Source of the DNA: Paramacrobiotus metropolitanus
Taxonomy: Eukaryota > Tardigrada > Eutardigrada > Parachela > Macrobiotidae
NCBI RefSeq assembly: GCF_019649055.1
Contig: NW_026570294.1
Span: forward strand, 310,001-374,000
Reading direction: 5' to 3'
Length of the DNA stretch: 64,000 bases
Below are positions 33,645 to 45,728 of this stretch, piece by piece; the stretch's first letter is position 1; each line of letters begins with the position of its first letter. The notes under the pieces were generated by a model. It was not told the origin of the DNA, ran no database searches, and saw only the letters and a program-made list of their open reading frames with translations. The position numbers were made by a program, and so were the translations under genes.

Positions 33645-34461
33645 ATGATGGTTTTGGCAAAGTTATTTATTAGGTATGGAAATTTTTTAGTGTGATGTCG
33701 GAGAATTTACAGATAGTCTACCGGTTCTTTTTTTTATTGTAGTTGCCGGTTTGGTATGTGGATTTGCTGCCCATGAACAAGGTAGCTTGCTTGACATGAA
33801 GAATGGTCTGTTTACTATTCTAGGTACTGTACATAGTAATAAGGAATATAATTTGTGTGCATCCACACAGCCGGTATGGATCTCGGCTTCCGTGGTATGG
33901 TCTGCAATCCGCCGCTGAAATTCTCCGGTACGGAAAATAAAGAAGCCTGCACAGCAAAGTGCAAGAAAGACAGGAACTGTCTGGCGGCCGTCTTCGATAA
34001 TGACGTGAAAAAGGACACCTGCGCCATTGTCCAGAAGGGCGCCAACTGCGGACCGAGCCTGGACAACTATAACTTCAAAATCCCATTCCCACCAACTGTA
34101 CGCCAACATCGAGGAGACTCAGTACCTCCTGGTCGACGATTTATCCGTGGGCGGTTCCGACATACCCGAAATCAAATCCGGGGAGGAGCACAGCTTCCCG
34201 GCCTATGGCGGCGTTATCGGCGGCTTGAGTGAGGCATCATGTGGGATGTTGTGCGTACTGTACAGCGGCTGTAATGGCTACACGCACGGCTACAACGGCG
34301 TGAGTCACTCCGGTATGGACTGCAAACTGAAGCGGTTCTCGAAACCGGTGGTCATCGGGAAGGACGGAAAGTGCTTAAATAACAAGAAACGCCAAATGGG
34401 CAAGGCAATGTCCCGAGCCTTTTTTGCCAAAGCCGAATTTGCGCCGAAACAAAAGTGCTAA
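33645..34461 (+). pseudogene. PAN/apple-like secreted protein paralogue, frameshifted
   Basis: It is homologous to the gene at 25981-26800. A possible first exon starts at the ATG at 33645; exon 33747-33785 (AGLVCGFAAHEQ, signal-peptide end) and exon 33873-34461 follow with matching phase. The main exon reads PPLKFSGTENKEACTAKCKKDRNC and DTCAIVQKGANCGP, then near 34075-34095 the homology moves to the next frame and continues through ASCGMLCVLYSGCNGYTHGY to AEFAPKQKC and the stop at 34459. The shift lies close to an AAAA run. The first-exon phase also fails to match, so this is either a decaying copy or carries sequence errors. Confidence 0.65.
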
Positions 34462-35691
34462 ACGTTTTATATGTGGGGAACGTTGTGAATACGTTTCGAT
34501 TGAAATCTTGCTCAAATCAGAATATTATCAATTTTTGCGAGCATTCAACCGTAACGGTGAACGATTTTATTATTTCTTATGCCGACCCGTGTGCTCATGT
34601 GCAATCAACATGGATTTTTTGAATGAAACTCTGTAGGATTGGTAAACATTTCCTGTTAATAATGAGCCGGTTTTAAAACTGCCGGGAAGGTTACGTTGTA
34701 GCAGCCAACTGTCAATCATTATTTGTTGCTTGCTCGTTCGAATGTCATGTTCTTGTTGGCGATTCCAGTTATTTCTTATTTACTTGAGCTTGGCAATCTA
34801 CTTAGCTAATAAATTAGTGGAAGCAGGTCTGCAGTCACTTCTGCTCTATCCAGGGATTCTATATGACATAATCAACCAAAAGAAACGGCCCATAGATCAA
34901 TGCTACTGCACTTCCGCCAGTTGCTGCCGGTGCATGGCCGTCTTCATCCTGACTGCGAAATTGCAGAAGTTAGGATCTTTTCAACAAAAGCGGTCTGCGG
35001 AAATAGTCGGTGCTGCGCACAATGCAACACCACAAAAAAAAGGAAGTAAGCAGGAGCATGTGTCCAATCAGTTACAAACTTACACGTATAAATATGCTTA
35101 TAAAACGCTTGCAAAAAAAAAGAAAATTAATTTAATGTTGAGCGTTTGCCACCTCACGACTTGTGATTTTAGGCTTAACGGCAGGGCATGAATTACTGTA
35201 AGTATTCACTTTACTTAAAAACTGAGGCAAAACTCAGGGTGAGCGTTTGCCCATACATATGAACCGGATCCGGATTTGGCATTGTGTCCGCAATCTCCTC
35301 AGTTGTGTCCCCAATCTCGTCAGGGAAAATGAAATTCGGTCATGCTCTCATTTCATTTTCCTTTTCAAATAACTTCTTTCAATTTCTGCAGGGGTAGCCA
35401 GGATGTCCTGGGCGATGCCAAACTGCTACATGTCTTTCGCACCAAAACTTATCGTTTTACATTTTTGTGGCGCACATCCTGCAAATTTCAGTGTGGCCGC
35501 TGGATTCACAAGTAGTCAGTGTCATGAGGGTGAGATTTCGCTGTTTCATATTTCTGAATCTTTTCGTTCTTTTAGTAAATGTTGTCAGAGAGATCTGCGA
35601 ATAATATTAATTTTGTGGATGTTTAAATAATGCTTGGTGTTTGTAATAATGTTGCTCATCAGTTGATTTGAGCGTGAAAACAGCGGCCAAA
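34462..35691. other. Intergenic, no gene supported
   Basis: A 149-codon ORF from the ATG at 34742 to 35191 (MSCSCWRFQLFLIYLSLAIY) opens with a hydrophobic, signal-like stretch and then a Cys cluster (CYCTSASCCRC), but it ends in a Lys-rich low-complexity tail and has no homologue I recognise; I do not call it. The segment near 35340-35390 resembles sequence upstream of tandem copy 3 (TTTCATTTTC block), consistent with duplication including promoter DNA. Confidence 0.4.
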
Positions 35692-38030
35692 ATGTACAGC
35701 TACAGAAATACGGACACTGACAGAAACCTCCGGATGTTATGTGAGTCGTTTGGTAGCAGGGCTGCAGCGTGGCCCGTGCCGCGTGAAAACTCTACAGGGA
35801 TCATGGTGGATGTATTATCTGAGGACGAAACATTTTATTGCGGGAAAGTTATGGGTATATCGCATGATTGTGGTTTGGACGCTGCAGCGCAACCAACCCT
35901 GCTTATCGATTTTGGAGATGGCAAAGGCATACAGAAAATACCGCTTAACAACGTTTATCATTGTAAAAAGTGGAAGTTGTTGCTCAAAGAAAGACAAAAT
36001 GGATGCTATGCGCGTTCAATAGGTATGTGAATATCTGTGCAGTACAGCTAGATGTAATGGAAGAGTGTGTTAATGTCAAAGAAAAAATGACAAACATAAT
36101 TTTTTGCTTAAGCTTTTGTTCCCGGCAGTATCCGGAGAAAAGCGGACTTGTTGCACGTGTTCAAGCACTTATTCGTGAACTGCAAAACTTTAAGGGAAGC
36201 AAAATTACATATATTCCTATTATGAATCCTATCATAATAATAAATCTATCACGAATTTTCTCAACTGTTTATCCTGTGTTATAAAAGGGCTGTGCGATTT
36301 TGTGGTTTTTAGAGGCTTCGTTAAGTTATACTGTAAGTTTGTAGAGCGATTGGAAGCCTATCCTCAATTTTCCGCTGAAGTGCTGTTGCATTGCCGGCAT
36401 TCGTTACGATGGAAATGGTATCCTGCCACACTGCTGATGGGCGACTTTTTCATGTTCTCCTTCGGGTTGGTCCGCGTTACACTTCCAGATGGAGATGTTG
36501 CAAGTATTGTTCGTGGAAACCGGATCCGAATACCTTTCAGAGATCTGCAGCAGGCCGGCAACGTAAAACAAGCGAACGTTGGCGATTTTCGGTTCTCGAA
36601 ACCTGTAAGTGAATAGAGTACCATTCTGAGACAGTAATAAGGCGATATTACTGGACGGGAATAACTTTCAGTCGTAAAATATGCTGTCTTTGTATTTTAG
36701 TACGGACTTGCGCGCCCTGCACATCTGTCCTTGCTAAATTAATTACAATCTAAGAAAAACTGTAAAAATGGAATATAAAAGCGTTTCTTTCAATTCGAGG
36801 TAAAATCAAGAATCCACTGTTTTGTTCTACATAGTACCCTCTGAATTTAAAAAGCGCACGTACTATAATTTAATTTACGTTAGTATACTATGCATCACGT
36901 GTTTAAATTATTAACAGAAAGCCAAAAACAGCCGCGTGATAAAAAAACGAGGAAAACGGAACCGGCAATGAAGGTAGTACAAATCCGCGCCGGGATAAGC
37001 GTTGCAGGGATGATTGCGCTGATGCTGGTATCTGCTCCTTGCCCACGGAAATATTAGCACAGATTTTCGAGTTTCTCAATAGCGCGCAAGAGTGTCGACT
37101 TCGCATGGTTTGTCGTACCTGGAATTCAACTGCAGTGTCACCGCGTTTGACATTGCAGTTGTTCGCCTGGAATACGGTTATACGAAAATTAGTAAAGAAG
37201 AGTACGTGAACGCCGCTAGCATCTGCCACCGCTGGAGCAAACTGATCACCTTTGCCAACACACCGACTGAGTTGTATTTCAAGCACGAATTGCCATGCTC
37301 CAACGCAGGCGTATTCTAGCGAATCATGCAGGAAAAGGGCTATGAACCGGCCAAGAAAATGTACCTCTTAAACCAGCAATGGAATGTCAACCGGCATCGG
37401 TATGGTCACAGTACAGTTTCTGAATTTATTGCCGATTTGCATCGGGAATTGTGCGCACTGGGCTCAGTGTGCGAGACACTGTACATCCGCAACATGATTG
37501 TCGACGTGTTGGGTCCAGAAAAATACCGGCATGATTTTCGAGTGTGTATTATCCGGGGACACATCGAACGTGGCCGGCCATTTGAGCTGAATGACTTGTG
37601 GAATCTGATCGACTGCAGTTTCGCACCTCCGACAGATGAGGTTCTGAAAGACGTCGCTAAATGGATTGGCGATGTTGTTGAATGTCAACGCAAAATCCAG
37701 TACAGGCAAATTGTATCGGTGTGTATTCTATCTGCAATACCACAAACAAACATTGAAAAAACATCAAAAAATGCTTATTTTGATAATTATATTATGGTCT
37801 CTGAGTCTTTTACGGTTTGGTAGGTTTTGATCAAGACACAGTGGCCAGACCCGCGTCAGTGTAACCAGTACAGAGTACGCGATCCGGTTCCTGATCCGAC
37901 GTGGATAGGAACCAATTTCGACATTCTAGCCCGGCTAGACGTGCACAAGCTCTCAAGATTCACCGTTCACGCTCTGATGAGCGAGCTGAAATTTCACCAT
38001 AGTGCTCTGACATGTGAACTATCGTGGTAG
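35692..38030 (+). pseudogene. Tandem copy 1: SH3-like/F-box gene, disrupted
   Basis: Four exons match the intact copy 2: 35692-36022 (MYSYRNTDTD; first SH3-like module VDVLSEDETFYCGKV ... LLIDFGDGKGIQKI), 36345-36604 (second module, WKWYPATLLMGDF ... LPDGDVASIV), 36918-37718 (F-box LPTEILAQIFEFLNSAQECRLRMVCRTW and its C-terminal domain) and 37824-38030. Exons 1 and 2 are intact. Exon 3 has in-frame stops near its 5' end, a frameshift of about two bases near 37140-37160 after the F-box relative to copy 2, and CAG to TAG at about 37318-37320 (SNAGVF*RIMQEK). Exon 4 remains open. A truncated protein from exons 1-2 is still possible. Confidence 0.75.
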
Positions 38031-38975
38031 CTGTACGACTTAGCGTACGAGTAAAGAACTGCCACCTGCGCAACTTTCGTCATAGACTTTTTTTGCTGTT
38101 TGATGCAATGTTTGTTTGCAGAGAAACGGCTGTTTTTTTACTAGCTGCATAAGGCCAGAACTGTTATTCAGTTAAAGAGATAATTATGTCAATCATATAT
38201 ACGATTTGATAATAGAATTCTGATGTTTTCACTAGATATGTGTCTGCTTGCTGATTTATGTCACAATATTTACAAAACCTTTAATGTTCAAATCGTTGTA
38301 AATGTACTTCACTCTTGCTTTAGTAATTTGATTCTAATAAACATTTCACGTAAAAAAAAGAATTAAACTGAGTGAACTTTACCATCTATGCAATTTGTGA
38401 ATTACTGCGACATTGCACATGCCTAGGCACCAGCAGTAATTCTTTCGCGCAAACTTTCGATCACATGAAAGACATTTCGTCCGAGTTGGTCTACCATCTC
38501 GTGAATAAGCGTTATTTTCAGCTCAACCCAAAACGGGGACTGTGTTGTTGCCCACCCGAACCGGATGCTCTTTGTCTTTCAAACGCAACTCAATGACGCC
38601 CGAACAGGAAAAGTATCTAGTCTTTCATATCTTGTCTTGTATCCTGTCTTCAAATGACGTGCGCTTTGACATTAATTGGTTATTCCGGATCTTCTTTTCA
38701 TAATATTCATTTTCATTTGGCAGTGTAGACCTGGAATCTTGATCGTTACCTTCAAACTATTCCCCACATAAAAACTGCTATTTTAAATGTGCAGACCTTT
38801 TCGTCGTGTGCAGCTATAGGTCGTTAAATTGCTAAAAATTAAGGCAATGTCATCGCTTTGCATCGGATTTCCCAACTTTCTCAACCTATTACAGAGAATT
38901 TTTGGTGCGCTTTTCGTGAACTCGTAATTACCGCTTTACTGAACCTTCTGGTCGGACCGTAAAACCTGTGCCGAG
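38031..38975. other. Spacer between tandem copies 1 and 2
   Basis: No gene found. The stretch at about 38685-38745 (TCCGGATCTTC, TTCATTTTCATTTGGCA) resembles the DNA upstream of copy 3 at about 42055-42100, which suggests the duplicated unit included 5' flanking sequence. Confidence 0.45.
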
Positions 38976-41178
38976 ATGCGCAGATACCGACACGGGTACT
39001 TCGAACCGTTACGTAATTTGCAAGGCCAGGCAAGGCTGCAAAGCACTCGTCCGTCCCGCATGCCGCGTGATGAACCTACAGAGACCATGGCAGATGTCCT
39101 ATCTGAGAACGGAACATTTTATCGTGGAAAAGTTATATCTGTATTCAGTTCTTGTGCTTCTGACGGTGGAGCCGGGGAACAGCCCGGTCTGCTAATCGAT
39201 TTTGATGATGGCAACGGCATACAGAAGATACCGTTTGGCAACGTATACCACTGCAAAAACTGGAAATTGTTGCGCGAAGAGAGCCAAATCGGACACTATG
39301 CGCAGTCAATAGGTACTAAGAAATTTAATCCACATGTTGTTTGGGCTAAGATTGCGACACACTCGTTATTCAGTATAAGATTTTGTTTCTTTAAAGCGCA
39401 GCTCAATTTTTTTCTCCATCTAAGCAGTAACCAATGTGCAAAGAATAATTTCTAAGTAGTAAGTTTGCTGGGTCGGCAACAGCATCTTCGAAAAACCCAG
39501 ACACCTATGTACGTTGATAACGTTAATACTTTTTAATCCGTCTTGCTTTGATGAAATAACAAGAAACAAGAAAAATAACCGATATCATTATTTAAAAATT
39601 ACCTTAGGCAAGCAAAGTACCCAGTTGCAAATCAATGGAGTATCCAGTGAGCAAAAATTTCAGACTAATAATGGCAACAGAAGAAGTTAATATCATCAAT
39701 TTTTTAGTGTTTAAAATAGTCCATGTTCTTAGACCGTTGACTGAAATAATGAAATTGCAGAGCGCTTAGAAGGATTTGTTCCGATTGTGTGTGAAGTGCT
39801 AATGCGTTGCCGACTATCTAAACGCTGGAAGTGGTATTCTGCCACGCTCCTAATGGGCGACTTTTCCATGTACTCTTTCGGCTTGGTTCACATCGCACTA
39901 CCTGACGGAGAAGTTACAACCATTATTCGTGGAGACCGAATTCGATTACAGTTTGAAGATTTGCAGTTTATGAACAACGTAATACAAGCAGAAGATGACG
40001 ACTTTCTTTACCCAAAAACGGTAAGTGAGAGTTTGAAATTAATTTCTTAATCTACTACTTATATGACGTCAACTGATCATTGTTTAGTCTCAAAGTAGCC
40101 GCTGTTTGGCAGAAACGATTGAGTACATAACCGGGGATCATGATACTATGAACACGGGCCGACATAAACGTTTCAAAAATGATTGCACGGAAGGTGATAT
40201 CTGCTTTTTGCCCACGGAGATATTAGCGCAGATTTTCGAGTTTCTGAATAGCGCAGAAGAGTGTCAACTTCGCAGCGTTTGTCGTGCCTGGAATTGTACT
40301 GTAATGTCGATGCGTCTGACGAGCCACCTGCGCTTAAGATATGACTATACAAAAGACGTCAGCGAAGAAGAGTGCCTGAACGCCGCCAGTATCTGCCACC
40401 GCTGGGGCAAACTGATCACCTTTGCCAGCACACCGCGCGCCGTGTATTTCAAACACCAGTTACCAAGCTCCAACGCCGGCGTTTTCCAGCGCATCATGCA
40501 GGAAAAGAACTTCGAGCCGGCCAAGAAAATGTATCTATTAAACCACCAATGGAATGTCAACCGGGACCGTTATGGGGGCAACATAGTTTCTTCATTTATT
40601 GCCGACCTGCATCGAGAATTGTGTGTACTGGGCTCGGTGTGTGAGGCACTCGTGATCCGCAACGTGATTGTCGACTTGTTGAGTCCCGACAAACAGAAGC
40701 TTGAGTTTAGAGTGCGTATTATCCGAGGGCAAGTCGGACGCGGTCGGCCATTTGAACTGAACGATCTGTGGGATATCATCGAGGGCAGCTGCGCTGCTCC
40801 AACAGATACAGCTTTAGAAGCCATTGCAAAATGGATCAGAGATGCCGGTGAATGCCAACAAGAAACCCAATACAAGCGAATTATGTCGGTAAGTGCTTCC
40901 AAATTTTATTTATTATGGTATGTAAAAGGGCAAGCTTGTTTTTGTTGACAATGTTTTACATTACCTTTACTGTTTGATAGGTTCTTGTAAAGACACAGTT
41001 GTCGGATCCACGGGAGGGCAATCAGTACAGCCGGATTCTGTACCCGCCATGGACTGGGAACAACTTCAGTTTCTTGGCCCGGCTAAACGTACGCAAGTTA
41101 TCCAGATTCACCGTGCACTCTCTGTTAGGCCAGTTGAAATTTTGCCACAGTGTTTTAACATGTAATTTATCGTGGTAA
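38976..41178 (+). CDS. Tandem copy 2: F-box protein with two N-terminal SH3-like (Tudor/Agenet-like) modules, intact
   Basis: Four exons, all phase-compatible: 38976-39312, 39761-40020, 40088-40888 and 40981-41178; introns of 448, 67 and 92 bp; 531 aa. Module 1 (about residues 36-110): ADVLSENGTFYRGKV, LLIDFDDGNGIQKIP, YHCKNWKLL. Module 2 (about 120-190): RWKWYSATLLMGDF-type core with IALPDGEVTTIIRGDRI. Both have the Gly-x-Val ... Asp-Gly strand pattern of small SH3-like barrels, but the Tudor/Agenet label is inference. The F-box follows (about 235-275: FLPTEILAQIFEFLNSAEEC, then LRSVCRAWN), with a conserved C-terminal domain (ASICHRWGKLITFA, RGRPFELNDLW, YPPWTGNNF). F-box proteins normally link targets to SCF ubiquitin ligase. 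The only copy of the three with no visible lesion. Confidence 0.82.
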
Positions 41179-42304
41179 TGTCTATCCGTAGTAATCGCGT
41201 CGAGGTCATGTGGCGTCACACTGGGATACACTAAAAGTCAATCATTTTTGAATAACGAAGAGAGCAGATTTATTGTTTATTACCTGAACTAAACGAAATG
41301 TACTGACTTTCACAATCACTTAATTGGCACGTCGCGGTGCAATGCTTTCGCTGTTCGAGTTCGTAAAAAAAAACTGATAATTTTTTCTCATCACCATTCC
41401 GTTTAATCAAGAAGACATTTCTTTACTTACATTCTAAGGCACACCTTTTTCTTGGGCAAACAGTTACCTATTCTTGTCCTTGATTGTAACACTCCGATGT
41501 AAGCATGCCAAAATTGTTCTGGCTCACAACGGCTGTTAATTTGTATTACTGTAGTTGCCAAATGCTTACGGTAATTGTTAGTTAAGACGTATCGCTGATT
41601 CACTATTTGTATCTGCACGGTACACCTGTCTTAACGCTCACAATTTATAACGCATTACCATTCCCAACTGGAATTTTCTTTCTGTAATGGATCTATTGTT
41701 TCTCTCACGTATTATTATGACTCTGGGACACCTTCACGAAGTCTCCACGAGACTGGGTTTTGGGGAAGGATGCATTCATAGTTTCATACACCAAAATAGT
41801 ACCGGCTTTTATACCCGTACTTCTTTATCAACAACGCGCAATACTAGAAATAATGAACACGCAAAAAGCCAGCATGTCCCAGTTGAAGGTTAAATTCAGG
41901 CTGGATAATGGCTGTGCTTTTGTGTCATTTTAACCGGACGTTTGTTTTTGTGTTTTTGCGATCGTAATGCTGTAAATTTTACTATACTGTAGGCAACTTT
42001 TTCATGCCCTCATTTCATTTTCTTAGAGCGGTGGTCGCTTGGACATTTGATTTTTCCGGATGTTCTTTTGAATACATGATTTCAATTTTATTAGGCATAC
42101 GGCAGCATGGCCTCGGTGTCTTGGCTGTAACCAATCTTACTATTGCACAAAAAACGTTCTTTTATCGGGTCGACCTTTTCGTCAGACGCAGCTTAGGAAA
42201 GCCAGTGTAAGCTTGGTCTTAGTGCGGAAAACACCAACCCGTCATACTTATCTCATATTTACCAGTTGTGTGCTTTGTCTTACTGCGGAAAACAGCGAGC
42301 AAAA
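41179..42304. other. Spacer between tandem copies 2 and 3
   Basis: No coding region I can support. Its 3' end includes sequence similar to the region upstream of copies 1 and 2, so part of it probably serves as promoter DNA for copy 3. Confidence 0.45.
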
Positions 42305-44126
42305 ATGGACAAGCACGGAAAAAGATACCAGTATCCCCCAGTATTTCGTAAATTGCGATACGTGGCTAAACTGCCACAACATATCCTTTTCGAAGAAAAA
42401 TCAGAGTTCACGGCGGATGTCTTATCGGAGGACGGAATGCATTATCACGGACAAGTTATGGGTTTAACGCTTAATGCCATTACTCCTGATAAAGGGGCAC
42501 AACCAGGCCTGCTTATCGATTTTAAGGATGGCAAAAGCATACAGAAAATACCGCTTGGTAGTATTTATCACTGCGACAACTGGGAACTGCTGCGCGGAAG
42601 TGGTCAAGTAAAGTATTATGCGCACTCAATAGGTATGCACTAAGTATAGGTCCAACATATGAGATCTGACCGGCGCGGCGCACTTCTCAGTGACTTATAT
42701 TCTTCCAAAATTGTAGAGCGTCCGGAAGATTTTCTTCATCTCCCTGCTGAAATACGGATGCGTTGCCGGGCATCTGGACGCTGGAAATGGTATCCAGCCA
42801 CACTCCTGATGGGCGACTTTTCCCTTTTGTGCTCCTTTGGCTTGGTCCGTGTTACGCTTCCTGAGGGAGACGTCACGACTGTGCTTCGTGGACACCGAAT
42901 CCGAACACCTTTCGCAGAACTGCAGCGTACCAACCGACTAAAACAAGGGGAAATCGGCGATTTTCTCTACCCAAAAATGGTAAAAGACACATAAGAGACA
43001 CATAAATGGTAAATGCGCACAATATAAGTCCCAAAATATGGCACAAAAACCTCATCAACGAACGATTCGGTTCAACACCGCTGCTTTGGATTCCATGCTT
43101 TTGCTCTAAAGGGATCGGTTATTAGCTTGTTTTGTCATGATACAAAAACGGGACCATGTTGTCAAAAATCTTGTCAAATACCTTATAGAACCATACGATA
43201 AAATTAACGATGTATTTGTACATAATAGGCTGAACAAGTTCACGTACAAACACATTAAGAGGCAGACAATTTTTTAATGCTAGATTTCGCAGAACAAGAT
43301 GTCAAAGTCTTCGTCTGGCCCGTGAGAACAGTACGATTACTCAAAATTAATTATTGAAGCAGGTAGCATTATTATTTGGAGTTCGTGGCATGATTGTATT
43401 ACCACTATTATGTGATTAAACTTATAGAAGATGATGATGATAAACCCAGGCTGTCACTTGGAAAACATCCTCCTGGAGGACAACAGCGGTGATGATGATA
43501 CGGACTCGCGCCGGCAGAAACGCCCCAGATACGATTGCAACGAATCGAATATCAGTTCTTTGCCCAACGACATTTCAGCCCAAATTTTTGAATTCTTCAG
43601 CAGTGCACACGAGTGCCGGCTGCGCCGTGTGTGTCGCGCCTGGAATGTTACGATTATGTCACCACTTCCCGCGAGCCATCTGCGCTTGGAATACGGCTGC
43701 ACGGAAGAAATCAACGAAGAAGAGTACTTGATCGCCGCCAGCATCTGGCACCGCTGGGGCAAACTGATCACCTTCGCCAATCATACGCATGCGGTGCATT
43801 ATAAACACCAAGTACCAACCTCCAATGCTGGCGGATTACTGGCGGATTATGCCAGTGCGTGCTTCTGTGTACTTACATTATGTTCTTGCGAATGGTCAGA
43901 CTTTCTAGCGAAAACGCCATCTGTTCCATAGGTTCTTATGGAGATGCAACTGCCGGATCCGCGTGAGAGCAATAAGTACAGTTATACCCTGTACCCGCCG
44001 TGGACGGGGACCAACTTCGCCTTTCTGGCCCGGTTGGACGTGCGCAAGCTATCCAGGCTCACCGTACACGCTTTGTTGAACGAGAAGAAAACCAGTACCA
44101 TCAACCACCTCTCATATGCAAATTAG
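42305..44126 (+). pseudogene. Tandem copy 3: SH3-like/F-box gene with internal deletion
   Basis: Exons: 42305-42632 (MDKHGKRYQYPPVFRKLRY; first module with LLIDFKDGKSIQKIP), 42717-42979 (second module WKWYPATLLMGDFSLL), 43428-43854 (F-box LPNDISAQIFEFFSSAHECRLRRVCRAW and start of the C-terminal domain) and 43932-44126. Relative to copy 2, about 390 bp are missing from exon 3: SNAGG runs directly into the exon's terminal ATTATG and donor (GCCA/GTGCGT). The junction is out of frame, so exon 4 (YPPWTGTNFAFLARLDVRKL) would be misread and the natural frame stops at 43929. A GGCGGATTA direct repeat at the junction (43840-43848 and 43851-area) hints at how the deletion arose. The N-terminal modules and F-box stay open, so a shortened protein is possible. 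Confidence 0.75.
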
Positions 44127-44184
44127 CATGGGAATGACCGGGTTAGCGCTTACGCAAATTTTCGTCATATTGAAATCGTGCTAA

Positions 44185-44701
44185 CAAGCACGAGGACCCA
44201 GTTGTGGTTGGACTTCAGGTACATGCTTAGGCTTAAAATAAAGCTTACAATATGCTTTATTTTAATCCATTTTTTTCTATGCCACTGATATCAAAGGTAA
44301 AATTTAAAAGACTGTCAAAGTTGTTAGAGAGCAAGGATGCAGTATGGAGATCCTTATGTCTCAGCGCATGATGTTCATGTCTGTGCTTGTACACGTGAAG
44401 CACAGACCTCCTGCTTTCGTTTTGGGCAATTAGTTTTGCTTTTCGACTATTGTTTTTGGTTTTGGAACATCATGTTTGCGTTTTCACCATGCGCAGACAT
44501 TAGGAGCGTTAACATGATGGGATGAGACAAACGGATCTCCATACTGCATCCTTGCTCTCTAACAGCTTTGACAGTTTTTTACATTTTCTCTTTGATATCA
44601 GTGGCATAGAAAAAAATAGAATAAAATAAAGTATATTCCAAGCTTTATTTTAAGCCTAAGCGTGAACCTGAAGTCCAACCACAACTGGGTCCTCGTGCTT
44701 G
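44185..44701. mobile_element. Foldback MITE, about 170-bp inverted repeats
   Basis: The left arm (44185 to about 44355) and right arm (about 44531-44701) are near-perfect reverse complements, starting CAAGCACGAGGACCCAG. The trinucleotide TAA flanks both sides (44182-44184 and 44702-44704), a plausible 3-bp target duplication as seen with PIF/Harbinger-type MITEs. The roughly 175-bp centre is itself partly self-complementary and has no real gene. It lies immediately 3' of the truncated tandem copy 3. Confidence 0.85.
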
Positions 44702-44704
44702 TAA

Positions 44705-45728
44705 GGGTAACTGGGTTTTTTGACTATGAAGAGAAATTATCGCTGTAATTAGTTGTACCATAACAAGAGATTTAGCTTTTTATGTTCAGTTGTATCACTT
44801 GTATGTACCGTAAACCACACAAGTTCTGTTGTTCCCACTACTTTCTTGTTTATTTGTTTGATGACGCTGCTGCTACGAACTATGCACGGCATACTATGAT
44901 CATTAAGACGTTGCTGATGGACGCTATGTGGCTTTTCCAATAATATTGTAAGACTGAACTCTAGTTAAAAATGATCCACACTCGTTGATATACTGTAGCA
45001 TGTACAGGGGTGCTGCGCCAAGTTCGGGCAGTTGGGTAAAATAAATTATACAGTTGTCCAGTTGGTCTTCTAGTTTTTTGTTTTGCACTTTTTAGTGCAA
45101 CTTTTTATGGCAAATTTAATGATACAAAACTGGATCCGTTGAGTCTCTCAGTAACGAGTTGGGCGCTTAATAAGGGGGAGGGGGAGTGGGCGTTTTAGGG
45201 ATGGTTATTACAGCCTTTATAAAAAATTCCCCAAACTATATTTTTGCACGCCATTTTCTGGAAACGTTGAGTGGTCCAACGGTGTCTTTTTTGGGTTACG
45301 AAAAGAATCTCGCGTCATCGGTGATCGAGATTACCTCCACACAACTTGTGTCTCCCATAGACTTATATGGACTGCTAAGTCAGTTACGTGTTCGTTCAGC
45401 TTTTGAAAAGCATGGGATCACAAAAAGCTAGTACTGCACTCGTATTACGGTATTAACTGGAGAGTACAATAAGAATGAATTTTGTTTGTCTTACTCAGAT
45501 GTGGCATGAATCAACGTAATTTTGCATAGGGTTGCAGCAGCTGGTAACTGCAGTTCTTGAATGATGTTGGAAAAAGTTTGTCCAACTAGTACGCCTGTTT
45601 AAAGACGAAAGTGATAACTGATTTCTAATATTTAATCTGGATTTTGGATTTTTCACCTGATGTCATGACTTTTGCGTCCTGTACAGTCAAAAGCCAAGCG
45701 TCCATAATTTTCCTTTTGTGTCTGATTA
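44705..45728. other. Intergenic, no gene supported
   Basis: An 81-codon ORF at 45186-45431 (+) has no recognisable content. A G-run (GGGGGAGGGGGAG) lies at about 45174-45186. No terminal repeat of the neighbouring primase/transposase block was recognised here. Confidence 0.4.

Noticed and set aside
34742-35191. Possible secreted small Cys protein
   Set aside because: Hydrophobic start and a Cys cluster are suggestive, but the Lys-rich low-complexity tail and lack of splice or homology support make it unconvincing.
44337-44525. 62-codon ORF inside the foldback element
   Set aside because: Lies in the self-complementary centre of a MITE; no transposase-like motif.
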